Source of the DNA: Desulfobacula toluolica Tol2 | GTDB taxonomy: Bacteria > Desulfobacterota > Desulfobacteria > Desulfobacterales > Desulfobacteraceae | Direction of reading: 5' to 3' | Length of the DNA stretch: 64,000 bases | Assembly (NCBI RefSeq): GCF_000307105.1 | Contig: NC_018645.1 | Coordinates: forward strand, 1,500,578 to 1,564,577 | Shown here: in pieces, positions 17,855 to 26,521 of the stretch | How the letters are laid out: every line of letters starts with the position of its first letter | How positions within the stretch are numbered: the stretch's first letter is position 1 | Program-made: the position numbers and the translations under genes | The notes under the pieces: generated by a model | What the model was told of the DNA's origin: nothing | Databases searched by the model: none | What the model saw: the letters and a program-made list of their open reading frames with translations, nothing else

Positions 17855-20298
17855 ACAAACATCTGTCTGTCCAGAGAGAAAAAACCGCTGTATTCCTGTC
17901 CATCATTGTCATGTGCCTGTTAACAGTTAACTTTTTTAAATCCCATCACCTGTCCGAACCCTTTGAAATCAGGTTTGTGGTCAGCAGTGTTATCCTTCTG
18001 CTTGTCTGTTTTTTCTTTCGGTTCTGTCTGACGGCGGTAACACCGCTGATACGGTCCCTTTACAGGATTTCGGTGGTGATGGCTTTCTGGTCATTTTGTT
18101 TTTTTCTTTTTCCCTTTCCCAATATGGTGCTTTATATGATACCGCTGCCCGGTTTTTATTTTTTATTCCGCATTGAAACAAAGGAGGCCAAAAGAGTGGA
18201 AGATGCTCTGGCAGCAGGCATTCTTATGGCAATGGGGACCTTTTTATACATTCAGCAACGCCCGTTGCAGGCTGTTTTATTTCCGGATCAGCCTTTTGAC
18301 TGGATAAATTATTACATCCATTCACCCGTGGTGATTCTCATGGGAACAGGTTTTTTGCGCTTGAGCAAACATTCTGACTGGAAAGGCTTGAGCATTCTGG
18401 GAACGCTATTGATCACCACTGGCTCAATACTATTATCCGGTTATTTGATTAAACCTTTCTGGCCCTATTTTCCCGAAGTTTTGTGTGCGATTCTTTGTCT
18501 TCACCTGGTTCAGATATATTTTATCCTTCCGCATAACGGCAGGGCCTTGTTTATCAGATTCACCAATATAAACGAAACCGACCTCAAACAACTCAACACT
18601 ATTTTGTATTTCATGAGTGCCTTTATTATGCAGGCCTGCATTGTGCAGCTTATCGGTTATCATGGCCTTGACCACAGGATTATTTCTGCTGTTATTCTTG
18701 CTGCGGGCGGTTTGTTGTACAGGTACAGGCAAGTTACCATTTCCATGGTGATGATTGAAATGGCCCTGTTGTTTTTTGTTGCCGGAACATTTTATTTCAG
18801 ATCATACGGATTGATATGGAGCATTCCCATTGGTATCATAATATTATTATCAGTAATTTCCCGCTTGAAAAAACAGTTTCTTTATCCTGTCTCCAATGCG
18901 GTTATCAATGTTTTGTTTGTTCTGTATTATTTGTTAATTTTTCAATTCAACCTGCTTCATCCTTTGGGCATCCTGTTTATTCTGTTTCCTTTCATGTGCT
19001 GGGTGATGCTATCCGGTCGGCCTTTTGCCGTTCCCAGAACATATCATTTTGCATTCTGGCCGGTGATCACTTTTATTGTTCTGATTTGTCTGCTCCGGGG
19101 AATTACACAGGGATTTTTCCTTTACTGGGCATTAATTAATCTTTTCCCACCCCTTTGCCTTAACCTGATCATTCGCACAAAAACTTTTAAAACCCAGGCT
19201 GTCAGGCTAAACTTGCATTTCATCAATGACTGGGAAGATAACAGTCAACAGGCACTTTTTATTCTTGCATATATTTCTGCCGGGATCAGTATCACAAGCA
19301 TAGTGTTCAACTTGCAGTGGTATATGGACAGTTGGATGCCGGTTCTGCTCACGGGTTTTGTTTTTATGATCAGTTCAGGTATTTTTCTTGCGTATGCATT
19401 GACCCGTAAAAAACTTGGTTTTGTCATCCAGACTGAATGCTTTTTCTGGGCACTCCTGGCGCTGATCCGCTGGAAACTGGATGTTCAGGAAACCCTGGAT
19501 TTTGGCTCGCCTGTTGACGGATACCTTCTTATTGCCATATCCGTTATCATTGCAGGCATCCGGGATGTTCTCAGAAAAAAGATCCCGGAATTTTCCGGGT
19601 ATTTTCAAAAAACCATTTTGTTCTATGGTGTCATTGGCTGGCTGTATCTTCAGGCGATTCAGTTCTTCTGGGCCGGCAACCTGACAGGCACATTTCATCA
19701 TGCCGAACTGTCTTCCATTCTCATGGCTGCATTAAATCTGTGGCTTTCAAAGGCCGGGAAAAATGTTCACTCCATTTATACGGTTATTTTTATTAATATG
19801 GCGCTATTGCTCTATTTTTTCAATCAGGACTGTACAAACCTTATGTTTTATATATTTCCATCCATGTATAGTGCGCTGATCCTGATTCAGATGTTCAAAG
19901 ATAAACTGGGGGCAGAAAATACAAAAAATTTCAGACTGATTGTTTCCCTGATCCTTTGCGGAACATGTTCTTTTTACAATATTATGGATTTTGGCAGTTC
20001 TATCTGGTATCCGGTCATTGCGACCTTTATGTCTTCGTTTTTTGTTGTGGCTGGCATTCCGCTGAAAGTCAGGATATTTTTGTATCTTGGAACCCTGTTT
20101 TTTATTGTTAATGCCATTGGTGTGATTGCCCATATTATTATTAATCAGCCAGCAGAAAACATTACGCTTTCCATTGGCATTCTGTTTTTGGTTGCCGGTA
20201 TTTTGTTTACGGCAAGCTTTCTGTTTTTCCAGATGAAACGTCAGCAGGTGATTGACCGATACCATCAGATTGCAAGTGAATTAGAGACATGGGAATAG
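17851..20298 (+). CDS. Large multi-pass membrane protein, partner of the upstream giant
   Basis: An 815-aa protein made almost entirely of membrane helices (roughly 22-24), ending in a short charged tail (QQVIDRYHQIASELETWE). The start ATG overlaps the stop of the 1516-aa gene, a strong sign of coupled translation, with GGAGG just upstream. I see no transporter signature or catalytic residues. The pair could form a membrane complex with the 1516-aa protein's soluble domain facing the cytoplasm; this is inference from gene order. Confidence 0.75.
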   Translation: MNKHLSVQREKTAVFLSIIVMCLLTVNFFKSHHLSEPFEIRFVVSSVILLLVCFFFRFCLTAVTPLIRSLYRISVVMAFWSFCFFLFPFPNMVLYMIPLPGFYFLFRIETKEAKRVEDALAAGILMAMGTFLYIQQRPLQAVLFPDQPFDWINYYIHSPVVILMGTGFLRLSKHSDWKGLSILGTLLITTGSILLSGYLIKPFWPYFPEVLCAILCLHLVQIYFILPHNGRALFIRFTNINETDLKQLNTILYFMSAFIMQACIVQLIGYHGLDHRIISAVILAAGGLLYRYRQVTISMVMIEMALLFFVAGTFYFRSYGLIWSIPIGIIILLSVISRLKKQFLYPVSNAVINVLFVLYYLLIFQFNLLHPLGILFILFPFMCWVMLSGRPFAVPRTYHFAFWPVITFIVLICLLRGITQGFFLYWALINLFPPLCLNLIIRTKTFKTQAVRLNLHFINDWEDNSQQALFILAYISAGISITSIVFNLQWYMDSWMPVLLTGFVFMISSGIFLAYALTRKKLGFVIQTECFFWALLALIRWKLDVQETLDFGSPVDGYLLIAISVIIAGIRDVLRKKIPEFSGYFQKTILFYGVIGWLYLQAIQFFWAGNLTGTFHHAELSSILMAALNLWLSKAGKNVHSIYTVIFINMALLLYFFNQDCTNLMFYIFPSMYSALILIQMFKDKLGAENTKNFRLIVSLILCGTCSFYNIMDFGSSIWYPVIATFMSSFFVVAGIPLKVRIFLYLGTLFFIVNAIGVIAHIIINQPAENITLSIGILFLVAGILFTASFLFFQMKRQQVIDRYHQIASELETWE

Positions 20299-20337
20299 GA
20301 ACATATGTAAATGGGAAGAGATCACTGATTGCAACTT

Positions 20338-20391
20338 ATTGTAAGTCATAAACAGATTGTAAGTCATAAACAGATTGTAAGTCATAAACAG
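20338..20391 (+). repeat. Three tandem 18-bp repeats
   Basis: ATTGTAAGTCATAAACAG occurs three times without gaps (20338-20355, 20356-20373, 20374-20391) between the 3' ends of the convergent membrane-protein and regulator genes, and is followed by a T-run. The copies are identical, so this is a recent duplication or a binding array. Confidence 0.85.
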
Positions 20392-20406
20392 ATTTTTTAC
20401 CGGAAT

Positions 20407-22077
20407 CTATTCCAGATCAATATCTGCGCTGATTTTTTTTTCGTTGAATATCTCTTGTTTTGTTATTTTCATGCGGCTGATTCGTGAGGAAAGGGTGGTG
20501 GGAGATATTCCCAGAAGCATTGCCGCACCATGATCGCCATATATTGTTCCTTTGCATTTTTTCAGGGCAGCGATCATGTTTTTCCTGGTTTTTGCCCTGA
20601 TCTGCTGTTCTGTAAAAATTACAGTCTCTTTGGTGGTATCCCATGGATTTTCAGCCGGTTCTTTGGACGTTTCAATCTGTGTGGATGCCACTGGCAAATG
20701 GAAAAAAAAACGGCCGGATCGTGATGTGATAACGGCTCGTTCAATAATATTTTGCAGTTCCCGCACATTTCCTGGCCACTCGTAATCCATGAGTTCTCTT
20801 ATGTTTGAATCGGTCAGCTGTGGCACGGCATGATTCATTTTTTTTGACACGGATTTTAAAAAATGCCTGGCAAGAATGGGGATATCCTTTTTTCGTTTGC
20901 GCAATGGGACAACTTCAATTGGAAAAACATTGAGCCTGTAATACAAATCCTGCCGAAAATTACCGGCTGCAATTTCCTGTTCAATGTTTCTGTTGGTGGC
21001 GGCAATGATTCTGACATCCACTTTCCGGGTCTTTTCTTCTCCGATACGTTCATACATGCCTTCTTGAAGAACTCGAAGCAGTTTTCCCTGGATTAAAAGC
21101 GGTATTTCCCCGACTTCATCCAAAAACAGGGTTCCTCCGTCTGCTGCCTGGAATCTCCCCCCTCTGTCAGATATGGCTCCGGTAAACGCCCCTTTTTTGT
21201 GGCCGAAGAACTCGCTTTCATACAGTTCTCCTGGAATGGAGGCGCAATTAACGCTTATCATGGGTTTTTTCTTGCGAAGGCTGCGCTTGTGGATCTCTCT
21301 TGCCACAAGCTCCTTGCCTGTTCCCGATTCTCCGAGAATCAGGACACTGGCCTCGGTTGGCGCAACCTGGGCGATCTGGTCAAGCATGCTGATTACAGGA
21401 GGGCTTTTTCCGATAATCCCCCCGGGTGACTGGATGTGATGAATCTCGTTTCTCAGGTATTCATTTTCCAATTCAAGCTGGGCTCTTAATGATTCAATTT
21501 CTTCAAACGCCCGTGCATTGGAAAGGGCAAAGGCAACAAATCCGGCAACATTTCCCAGCCAACGGTCTCCTCTTCTGACCCGCTTAAGATCAATCAGGGC
21601 ATAAACCGCTATGATGCCGAGAATATCATTTTTCAAGGCAAGGGGCTGAATCCCGACGCCAACGATTTCCGGGGTTGTATCCTGTATGTCCTGAAATAAT
21701 TTTTTCTGGTTTTCATCAAAGTTATGAATTCGAATTCCCACCCCTGTCAGGGCCACACTGCCTATTTCGGAAAATCCTATTGGAATACGGCTGTCCGCTC
21801 CGGTGGTGCAGTTCCATGCGGTGTTTTCCTTGTGTTTTGTAACGCTTGCCACCATGTGAAGGCAGGATGTTTCCCGGCACAGATGTTTTCTGTGGCATGC
21901 ATTGCAATCCTTGCCCGGCTGCACTGTCCATATTCTGACAAGCCCTACATGGGGTCTTGCTGCAAAGGTTTTTGCAACCAAATGAGGTATCTCTTCTGCC
22001 GAACACTTTCTTCCCATATGCAACATGAGATCCTGAAGCGAATCAAATTCCGGCTCATAATTTTGTGAAATTTCCAT
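20407..22077 (-). CDS. Sigma-54-dependent regulator with GAF-like sensor
   Basis: A 556-aa enhancer-binding protein. Residues 1-190 form a GAF-like sensor containing an unusual cysteine group (CNACHRKHLCRETSCLHMVA) that could hold a metal or Fe-S centre. The AAA+ domain (residues about 220-450) has Walker A GESGTGKE, sigma-54 loop GAFTGA and Walker [10 protein letters not shown] Fis-type HTH ends the protein. It is divergent from the reductive-dehalogenase cluster and is the natural candidate for its activator. ATG 22077 is given; GTG 22095 in frame is possible and neither has a good ribosome binding site. A truncated paralogue lies at 6442-7344. Confidence 0.88.
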   Translation of the reverse strand: MEISQNYEPEFDSLQDLMLHMGRKCSAEEIPHLVAKTFAARPHVGLVRIWTVQPGKDCNACHRKHLCRETSCLHMVASVTKHKENTAWNCTTGADSRIPIGFSEIGSVALTGVGIRIHNFDENQKKLFQDIQDTTPEIVGVGIQPLALKNDILGIIAVYALIDLKRVRRGDRWLGNVAGFVAFALSNARAFEEIESLRAQLELENEYLRNEIHHIQSPGGIIGKSPPVISMLDQIAQVAPTEASVLILGESGTGKELVAREIHKRSLRKKKPMISVNCASIPGELYESEFFGHKKGAFTGAISDRGGRFQAADGGTLFLDEVGEIPLLIQGKLLRVLQEGMYERIGEEKTRKVDVRIIAATNRNIEQEIAAGNFRQDLYYRLNVFPIEVVPLRKRKKDIPILARHFLKSVSKKMNHAVPQLTDSNIRELMDYEWPGNVRELQNIIERAVITSRSGRFFFHLPVASTQIETSKEPAENPWDTTKETVIFTEQQIRAKTRKNMIAALKKCKGTIYGDHGAAMLLGISPTTLSSRISRMKITKQEIFNEKKISADIDLE

Positions 22078-22111
22078 AGGTGCATAATCTACCACGAAAA
22101 AGCAGGAAATT

Positions 22112-22146
22112 CCAACTCATTTTCGTTGGCCACGAAAATGAGTTGG
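22112..22146. promoter_or_regulatory. 35-bp palindrome upstream of the sigma-54 regulator
   Basis: CCAACTCATTTTCGT (22112-22126) and ACGAAAATGAGTTGG (22132-22146) are perfect 15-bp inverted arms around TGGCC. A further CCACGAAAA half-site lies at 22092-22100. The location, 35 bases upstream of the regulator start and inside the divergent promoter region, suggests an operator, possibly the enhancer site of the regulator itself. It could also form a hairpin. Confidence 0.65.
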
Positions 22147-22213
22147 CAAAAGGCTTGACCCGGCAGGATAAAAAAACATTACCATTTCATTAACTTATGG
22201 TTGTTTTATGATG

Positions 22214-22229
22214 TGGCATGGTTTTTGTT
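22214..22229 (+). promoter_or_regulatory. Possible sigma-54 promoter of the reductive-dehalogenase cluster
   Basis: TGGCATG-GTTT-TTGTT fits the -24/-12 layout (TGGCAC-N5-TTGCW) with the -24 GG intact and the -12 GC changed to GT. It faces the cluster and lies about 70 bases from the palindrome upstream of the divergent sigma-54 regulator. The mismatch in the -12 element keeps this tentative. Confidence 0.35.
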
Positions 22230-22274
22230 TAAGACCAATATTTGAGTATTGTTTTTTATCAGAGAATGGAACCC

Positions 22275-22346
22275 GGAATGCGGCTGTACCCTGGAATAAG
22301 GGTAAAGGCCGGAATAAGTCTGAAATTCGGAATACTTGTCTGATAA
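22275..22346 (+). repeat. Four GGAAT iterons with an exact 18-nt period
   Basis: GGAAT occurs at 22275, 22293, 22311 and 22329, each 18 bases apart, with partially conserved following bases (GGAATAAGG, GGAATAAGT, GGAATACTT). An outer inverted pair, ATCAGA (22258-22263) and TCTGAT (22339-22344), and short internal hairpins (TACCC with GGGTA) could fold the leader. It lies between the putative promoter and the first gene of the cluster. It may be a direct-repeat binding array or a structured leader. Confidence 0.45.
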
Positions 22347-22419
22347 ATGAAATAAACCGGTTCAACCTTCAGGGAAGACACCGGTACGGTAATTTGTAAT
22401 TTGATAAGGATACAACTTC

Positions 22420-22914
22420 ATGTTTTTTAAAAAACCAATGAGCAACAGATCAAAGCTCATTTTATTGTACGGTTTTCTTGTTTTAACGGCAGTGGCTGTT
22501 TTTTTCCAGTCACAAGGGCCTTCGCGCCTTAAAACCGAACATTTATGGACAAACAACAGCAATCCCGACGAGCTGAATGCGTTGCCTGCCTTGACACAAG
22601 AAAAAGTCTATTCGGCTCTGGCAAATGTTAAAGATCCTGAACTTCAGCTTAATATCCATGAACTTGGGTTGATTTATGAGATGAGCATTGTCAAAAGGGC
22701 CGTAAATATAATCATGACATTGACCACGCCCAATTGTCCTTTTTCCAAGACCTTTATCCAGAGTATTAAAAAGGAATTGCTGGCCATTCCTGAGATTGAA
22801 ACCATCAAGCTGAGTTTGACTTTTGATCCTCCATGGACAATCAACAGGCTTGCACCTGAAATAAGAGATCAACTCATTGGCGTCGATCAGGCACCAGATC
22901 ACCTTCAAAATTAA
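22420..22914 (+). CDS. Membrane-anchored DUF59 (MIP18/SufT-like) protein
   Basis: A 164-aa protein: one N-terminal membrane helix (residues about 13-31), a linker, and a DUF59/MIP18 domain from about residue 60 (LANVKDPELQLNIHELGLIY, then a TLTTPNCPFS motif with the conserved cysteine). DUF59 proteins such as SufT and PaaD act in Fe-S cluster maturation, normally in the cytosol. Here one is tethered to the membrane by an N-terminal anchor. As first gene of the cluster it probably helps mature the Fe-S dehalogenases. TAAGGA lies nine bases before the ATG. Confidence 0.8.
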   Translation: MFFKKPMSNRSKLILLYGFLVLTAVAVFFQSQGPSRLKTEHLWTNNSNPDELNALPALTQEKVYSALANVKDPELQLNIHELGLIYEMSIVKRAVNIIMTLTTPNCPFSKTFIQSIKKELLAIPEIETIKLSLTFDPPWTINRLAPEIRDQLIGVDQAPDHLQN

Positions 22915-22920
22915 GGATGC

Positions 22921-23559
22921 ATGATGTTACCGTCTCTGGAACCTGCAATAAACGGTTTTTTGCTGGGTATTGCCACGGGCCCTGCCTGCTTCAGCAGCTG
23001 TGTGCCTGTACTTTTTTCCGTAAGTCTTGCCAGGGGGCAGATCGCTTCACGCTCATCCAACTGGAATTTTCTTTTTAAATTCATTGGCGGCAGGTTTATG
23101 GCTTACCTTGTTTTTGGCCTTGCCATCGGGCTTGTGGGTGACGTATTGGGTGTCTATGGATTCAAGATAGGTGCATGGGCCACTATAGTGCTGTCCATAC
23201 TTCTTGTAGCCTATGGCATGGGCATCAAACTTCCCCATTTTGGAATGTGCGCGCGGGCCAATAAGATTGGCAGTTCGCCTTATTTTCCTTATGTGTTGGG
23301 GATATTAACCGGCCTTAATGTCTGTCCGCCTTTTCTTCTGGCAATTTCATATTGTCTTCAAAAATCCGCCAACCCATTGTTCGGGATTCTTTTTTTTCTG
23401 GCATTTTTTCTGGCCACCACTCTTTACATCCTTCCCATGGGATTTATGGGAAGGTTTACGGGTCAAAAGAAATTGATTCTTCTGGGCCGGGCCGCATCGG
23501 TTGGCGTGGGTATCTTTTTTTGCTGGAAAGCATTGTCAATTTTGAGGCTGATATCATGA
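22921..23559 (+). CDS. DsbD/CcdA-like (SafE-type) six-helix membrane protein
   Basis: A 212-aa protein of about six helices with the paired-cysteine layout of the CcdA/DsbD and sulfite-exporter TauE/SafE group: ATGPACFSSCVPVLFS in helix 1 and GLNVCPPFLLAI in helix 4. CcdA-like proteins pass reducing equivalents across the membrane through these cysteines. In this setting it could keep exported cysteine-rich redox proteins reduced. AAGGA lies just upstream of two adjacent ATG codons. The stop overlaps the next gene (ATGA). Confidence 0.75.
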   Translation: MMLPSLEPAINGFLLGIATGPACFSSCVPVLFSVSLARGQIASRSSNWNFLFKFIGGRFMAYLVFGLAIGLVGDVLGVYGFKIGAWATIVLSILLVAYGMGIKLPHFGMCARANKIGSSPYFPYVLGILTGLNVCPPFLLAISYCLQKSANPLFGILFFLAFFLATTLYILPMGFMGRFTGQKKLILLGRAASVGVGIFFCWKALSILRLIS

Positions 23560-23993
23560 AAACCCTTGGTTCAGTAAACCAGCCCATCCCATACGATCAG
23601 AAGACCAAACACAGGAGGAGTGTAATGGAAATCGCTGCTTTTTATCTTGTTGCCTGCCTGTTCATGGCAATATCCGCCGTACTTTCCGGCACTCAATGGA
23701 ATGAAGCAAACGGAGTTATGGAATATTTGCGGTTAATTTTGTTGAACAAACCCGTCATTATTCTGCTTACACTTGTTATTTTTATTTTGAGCGGCATCCT
23801 GGTACAGATCGGAAAATTTCATTTTCATCTTTCTTATTACGAGATATCCATCATCTGGCTTGCCACCTCATGGGTATCCATTGCCACTTTGTGGATCATC
23901 AGTGGAATAAAGCCCTCCTGGCCGGAACTTGCCGGTATTGTTTTTTGTCACATCGGCCTTGGTATTTCAACCATCGCACGCATATCCACCTGA
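23556..23993 (+). CDS. Four-helix membrane protein of unknown function
   Basis: A 145-aa protein with about four membrane segments after a hydrophilic N-terminus of about 25 residues. No known family is recognised. ATG 23556 overlaps the stop of the upstream gene, so the two are coupled. Its place immediately before the first dehalogenase suggests an accessory or membrane-organising role. Confidence 0.65.
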   Translation: MKTLGSVNQPIPYDQKTKHRRSVMEIAAFYLVACLFMAISAVLSGTQWNEANGVMEYLRLILLNKPVIILLTLVIFILSGILVQIGKFHFHLSYYEISIIWLATSWVSIATLWIISGIKPSWPELAGIVFCHIGLGISTIARIST

Positions 23994-24116
23994 TCATAAA
24001 AATATAAAAAGGAGGAGATGACCCGCAACGGTCTGGTCAACCAAACAAAAACATGTGCATGGAATATCAGGCACAGCAAAACATTATTGGCTTAAATATT
24101 TTTGGAGAAAAATTTT

Positions 24117-26036
24117 ATGGATGAAAAACTGAAAAAATACATACTGATCGGTCTATGGGTGGCCGCAGCAGCATCTTTGGTATGGTTTTTTGCATCTGAG
24201 CTGAACATCAACGCTCTTTTTGCAATCATGCTGTGTGTTGCCGCTGCCATGGGCTGGTGGAGCATGATGTTTAAAATTACTGAAAAAATGCGGAACATTG
24301 GAATTATTTCCATGTCGAGTTTCTGGACAATCATCGCATTTTTCATGTTCTTTCCTTTTCCCGCACCTGAAGCACCTCAGTATATCCAGGGCGAGGTTCA
24401 CCGGTTCAGCGAAATGAACCATGGATTCGGAAGGGCATATATGGGGGTTTTAGGGCCTCAGATCAACAACCACGGATATGTCTACACAGACAAGGAAATG
24501 ATTGAACCCCTTGCCAAGGCACGTGGCGGTAAAAAACCAAGCTTTACAACAACACTTCCCCTGTCACGGGCATTGTTTGGTGCCACTACGCTGCTGGACG
24601 GTCTTCGGGCACCGGACCAGGTACAGGGCGAGCCAGTAAAGGTTCTCAAATACCCCTGGACTACATTTGAAGGCGCCCACCGGGATAAAAAAATTGGGTG
24701 GAACAAAGGAGATGTTCTTCTGGGCAATGTTGCCGGAAAACTGGGCTATAAAACAGCCAAATACACGCCTGAAGAAAACGCTCTCATGGTCAAGGAAATC
24801 GGACTGTGGCTGGGTTCTGAAGATGTGGGAATCTGCAGGGTCGACCCGAGATGGTTCTTTTCTCATGATATCATGACAGCGGGCACCCCTCTGCCCCTTG
24901 AAAAAGTTGAGGAACTCAAATACGGCATCCAGGTTTTCACGGATCAGAGATGGCGAAGAGTTTTAAATGATCCGGGCTGGTCTTGGTGGAGCATCACAAA
25001 AAGCGGCCAGGCATACAGCACCAGTGCTTTTATTGCCGTGCGCCTTGCCCAGACACTCAGGGATATGGGATATGCGGCAAGGGTTGGTCATGGCGGTATC
25101 AATTATGAAACCATTGAAACTCCGTTTTCCGTTTATTGCGGGCTGGGTGAATATGGCCGGTTGAGCGATGCTGTTGTGCCGTCTGTTGGAGGATTGCGGT
25201 TTAAATCCGCCACCATCCTGACGGATTTTCCCATGGCCGTAGATCCTCCCCGCCAGTCCTACGGGGTTACCCGGTTTTGCAGTCATTGTGACCGGTGCGC
25301 CCGTTCCTGCCCGGTGAATGCCATTCCCATGGGAAAAAGAACCATTGAGAACGGAATTGAAATGTGGCATGTGGACAAGGATAAATGTGTCCGGTTCAGA
25401 ACCGGAAACCTAAACGGCAACTGCTGCAACGAGTGCCTGAAATCCTGTCCTTACAACAAACCGGCCACAGCTTTCCATCTTATGGGCAATTACATGCTCA
25501 AGCATTCGTATCTTGCACCCTTTCTTTTCGGAAACGTCAATGGTGTGGGCCTTGAAGACTGGCTCGACTATCAATACGGCACGGAATCAAAACAATTCGG
25601 AGTAAACCGTCCTGCACGGTGGATACTTGAAAATCCGGGATTTAAAACCGAATTTCCCCGAAAAGTCGGACGTTACATCTATACGGAAGAAGACAGAAGC
25701 CCGGATGAAGAGTGGGCAACGGGTGTAGGTGCCAAAATGGGTAAGGTAGGCGTGACTTACAAAGGCATTCAATGGGGTGAAATTCCAGCCCGTTTACTTG
25801 ATGAAAACGGAAGAAGCAAAAATGTGCATTGGGACAACCCCAAAGGGGAGCTTGACAAGGATGTCAAGGCCATTGGAAAAGTGCTGACCAAAGAGGAAGC
25901 CGATGCCATGCTCAAGGAAGGAAAGGCCTTTTCCGGCGGATGGTATAAAAAAGACGAAGATGTTTATCCGAGGCGGTCAAAATATGAAAAAGGCACCTGG
26001 TCCTATGAAAAGGCTGCGGATGACTGGGCTCTGTAA
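24117..26036 (+). CDS. rdhA: Reductive dehalogenase homologue with N-terminal transmembrane helices
   Basis: A 639-aa RdhA-type protein. Three membrane helices (about residues 8-24, 29-49 and 57-78) replace the Tat signal of classical respiratory RdhA. The corrinoid-binding catalytic domain follows, then two Fe-S motifs: CSHCDRCARSCPVNAIP near residue 388 and CCNECLKSCPYNKP near residue 437. The family reductively removes halogen from organic compounds using a corrinoid. By the positive-inside rule the helices would place the catalytic domain outside. ATG 24117 follows GGAG; an in-frame TTG at 24102 is disfavoured. RdhAs with N-terminal helices are known from genome surveys; their substrates are not established. 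Confidence 0.88.
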   Translation: MDEKLKKYILIGLWVAAAASLVWFFASELNINALFAIMLCVAAAMGWWSMMFKITEKMRNIGIISMSSFWTIIAFFMFFPFPAPEAPQYIQGEVHRFSEMNHGFGRAYMGVLGPQINNHGYVYTDKEMIEPLAKARGGKKPSFTTTLPLSRALFGATTLLDGLRAPDQVQGEPVKVLKYPWTTFEGAHRDKKIGWNKGDVLLGNVAGKLGYKTAKYTPEENALMVKEIGLWLGSEDVGICRVDPRWFFSHDIMTAGTPLPLEKVEELKYGIQVFTDQRWRRVLNDPGWSWWSITKSGQAYSTSAFIAVRLAQTLRDMGYAARVGHGGINYETIETPFSVYCGLGEYGRLSDAVVPSVGGLRFKSATILTDFPMAVDPPRQSYGVTRFCSHCDRCARSCPVNAIPMGKRTIENGIEMWHVDKDKCVRFRTGNLNGNCCNECLKSCPYNKPATAFHLMGNYMLKHSYLAPFLFGNVNGVGLEDWLDYQYGTESKQFGVNRPARWILENPGFKTEFPRKVGRYIYTEEDRSPDEEWATGVGAKMGKVGVTYKGIQWGEIPARLLDENGRSKNVHWDNPKGELDKDVKAIGKVLTKEEADAMLKEGKAFSGGWYKKDEDVYPRRSKYEKGTWSYEKAADDWAL

Positions 26037-26063
26037 TAAGAAAAATTGATAAAGGAGTTGTTT

Positions 26064-26285
26064 ATGTCTTTAAAAATAGGTTCAAAAGAGTTGTCACTCA
26101 GCCTCACATGGATTGAGATGTGGGGCTGGTCAGTGGTGATCGGAATGCTCCTGTTCGGATTGTGGGGTTTTTATGACGGCATTGAAGTGGGAAGTCTCAG
26201 GGCGGGATGGCGGTTTATTGCCATGTTTCTGATCTTCACGGCTCCGGGCTTTGTGACCATGGTTTTTTTCAAGCCAAAAGAATAA
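26064..26285 (+). CDS. Small two-helix membrane protein (RdhB-like position)
   Basis: A 73-aa protein with two membrane segments (about residues 17-38 and 49-68), preceded by a strong AAAGGAG. It follows the dehalogenase by 27 bases, where rdhB membrane-anchor genes usually lie. RdhB proteins are about 75-105 aa with two or three helices, so size and position fit, but sequence similarity is not obvious to me. An extra anchor would be surprising because the dehalogenase already has helices. Confidence 0.6.
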   Translation: MSLKIGSKELSLSLTWIEMWGWSVVIGMLLFGLWGFYDGIEVGSLRAGWRFIAMFLIFTAPGFVTMVFFKPKE

Positions 26286-26305
26286 TTATGTAAAAACTCA
26301 TGATT

Positions 26306-26405
26306 AAAAGCTCCCCGAGAAGGGCACCCGCGACCGTGCAAAAAAGCGTTGCAAAAAAGTCCTGCATACGCTTGTGTTGCAGTTTCCAAACCCGGGGAGC
26401 TTTTT
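26306..26405 (+). ncRNA. Predicted three-helix structured RNA or terminator with U-tract
   Basis: AAAAGCTCCCCG (26306-26317) pairs perfectly with CGGGGAGCTTTT (26393-26404), closing a 75-base interior. Inside are GCAC/GTGC (26324-26339) and a ten-pair helix with one bulge, AAGCGT-TGCA with TGCA-T-ACGCTT (26344-26373). A T-run ends the outer helix. Between the small membrane gene and the second dehalogenase, it could be a terminator with an insert, or a structured non-coding RNA. Confidence 0.5.
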
Positions 26406-26521
26406 AAAATACCATGGATCATTTATGATACGCAAATATTTTTATACTTCAGTATATTTTACGAAAACAGGCGGTTATGCAGTGATTTTTCTAACTATAC
26501 TGATCAGTAAAGGATTGTAAT

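Noticed and set aside
22230-22419. Possible cobalamin riboswitch in the leader of the dehalogenase cluster
   Set aside because: GGAACCCGG and GGCTGTACCC resemble parts of the B12 core, but the conserved pairing and the remaining consensus blocks are absent; the GGAAT pattern is better explained as 18-nt iterons.
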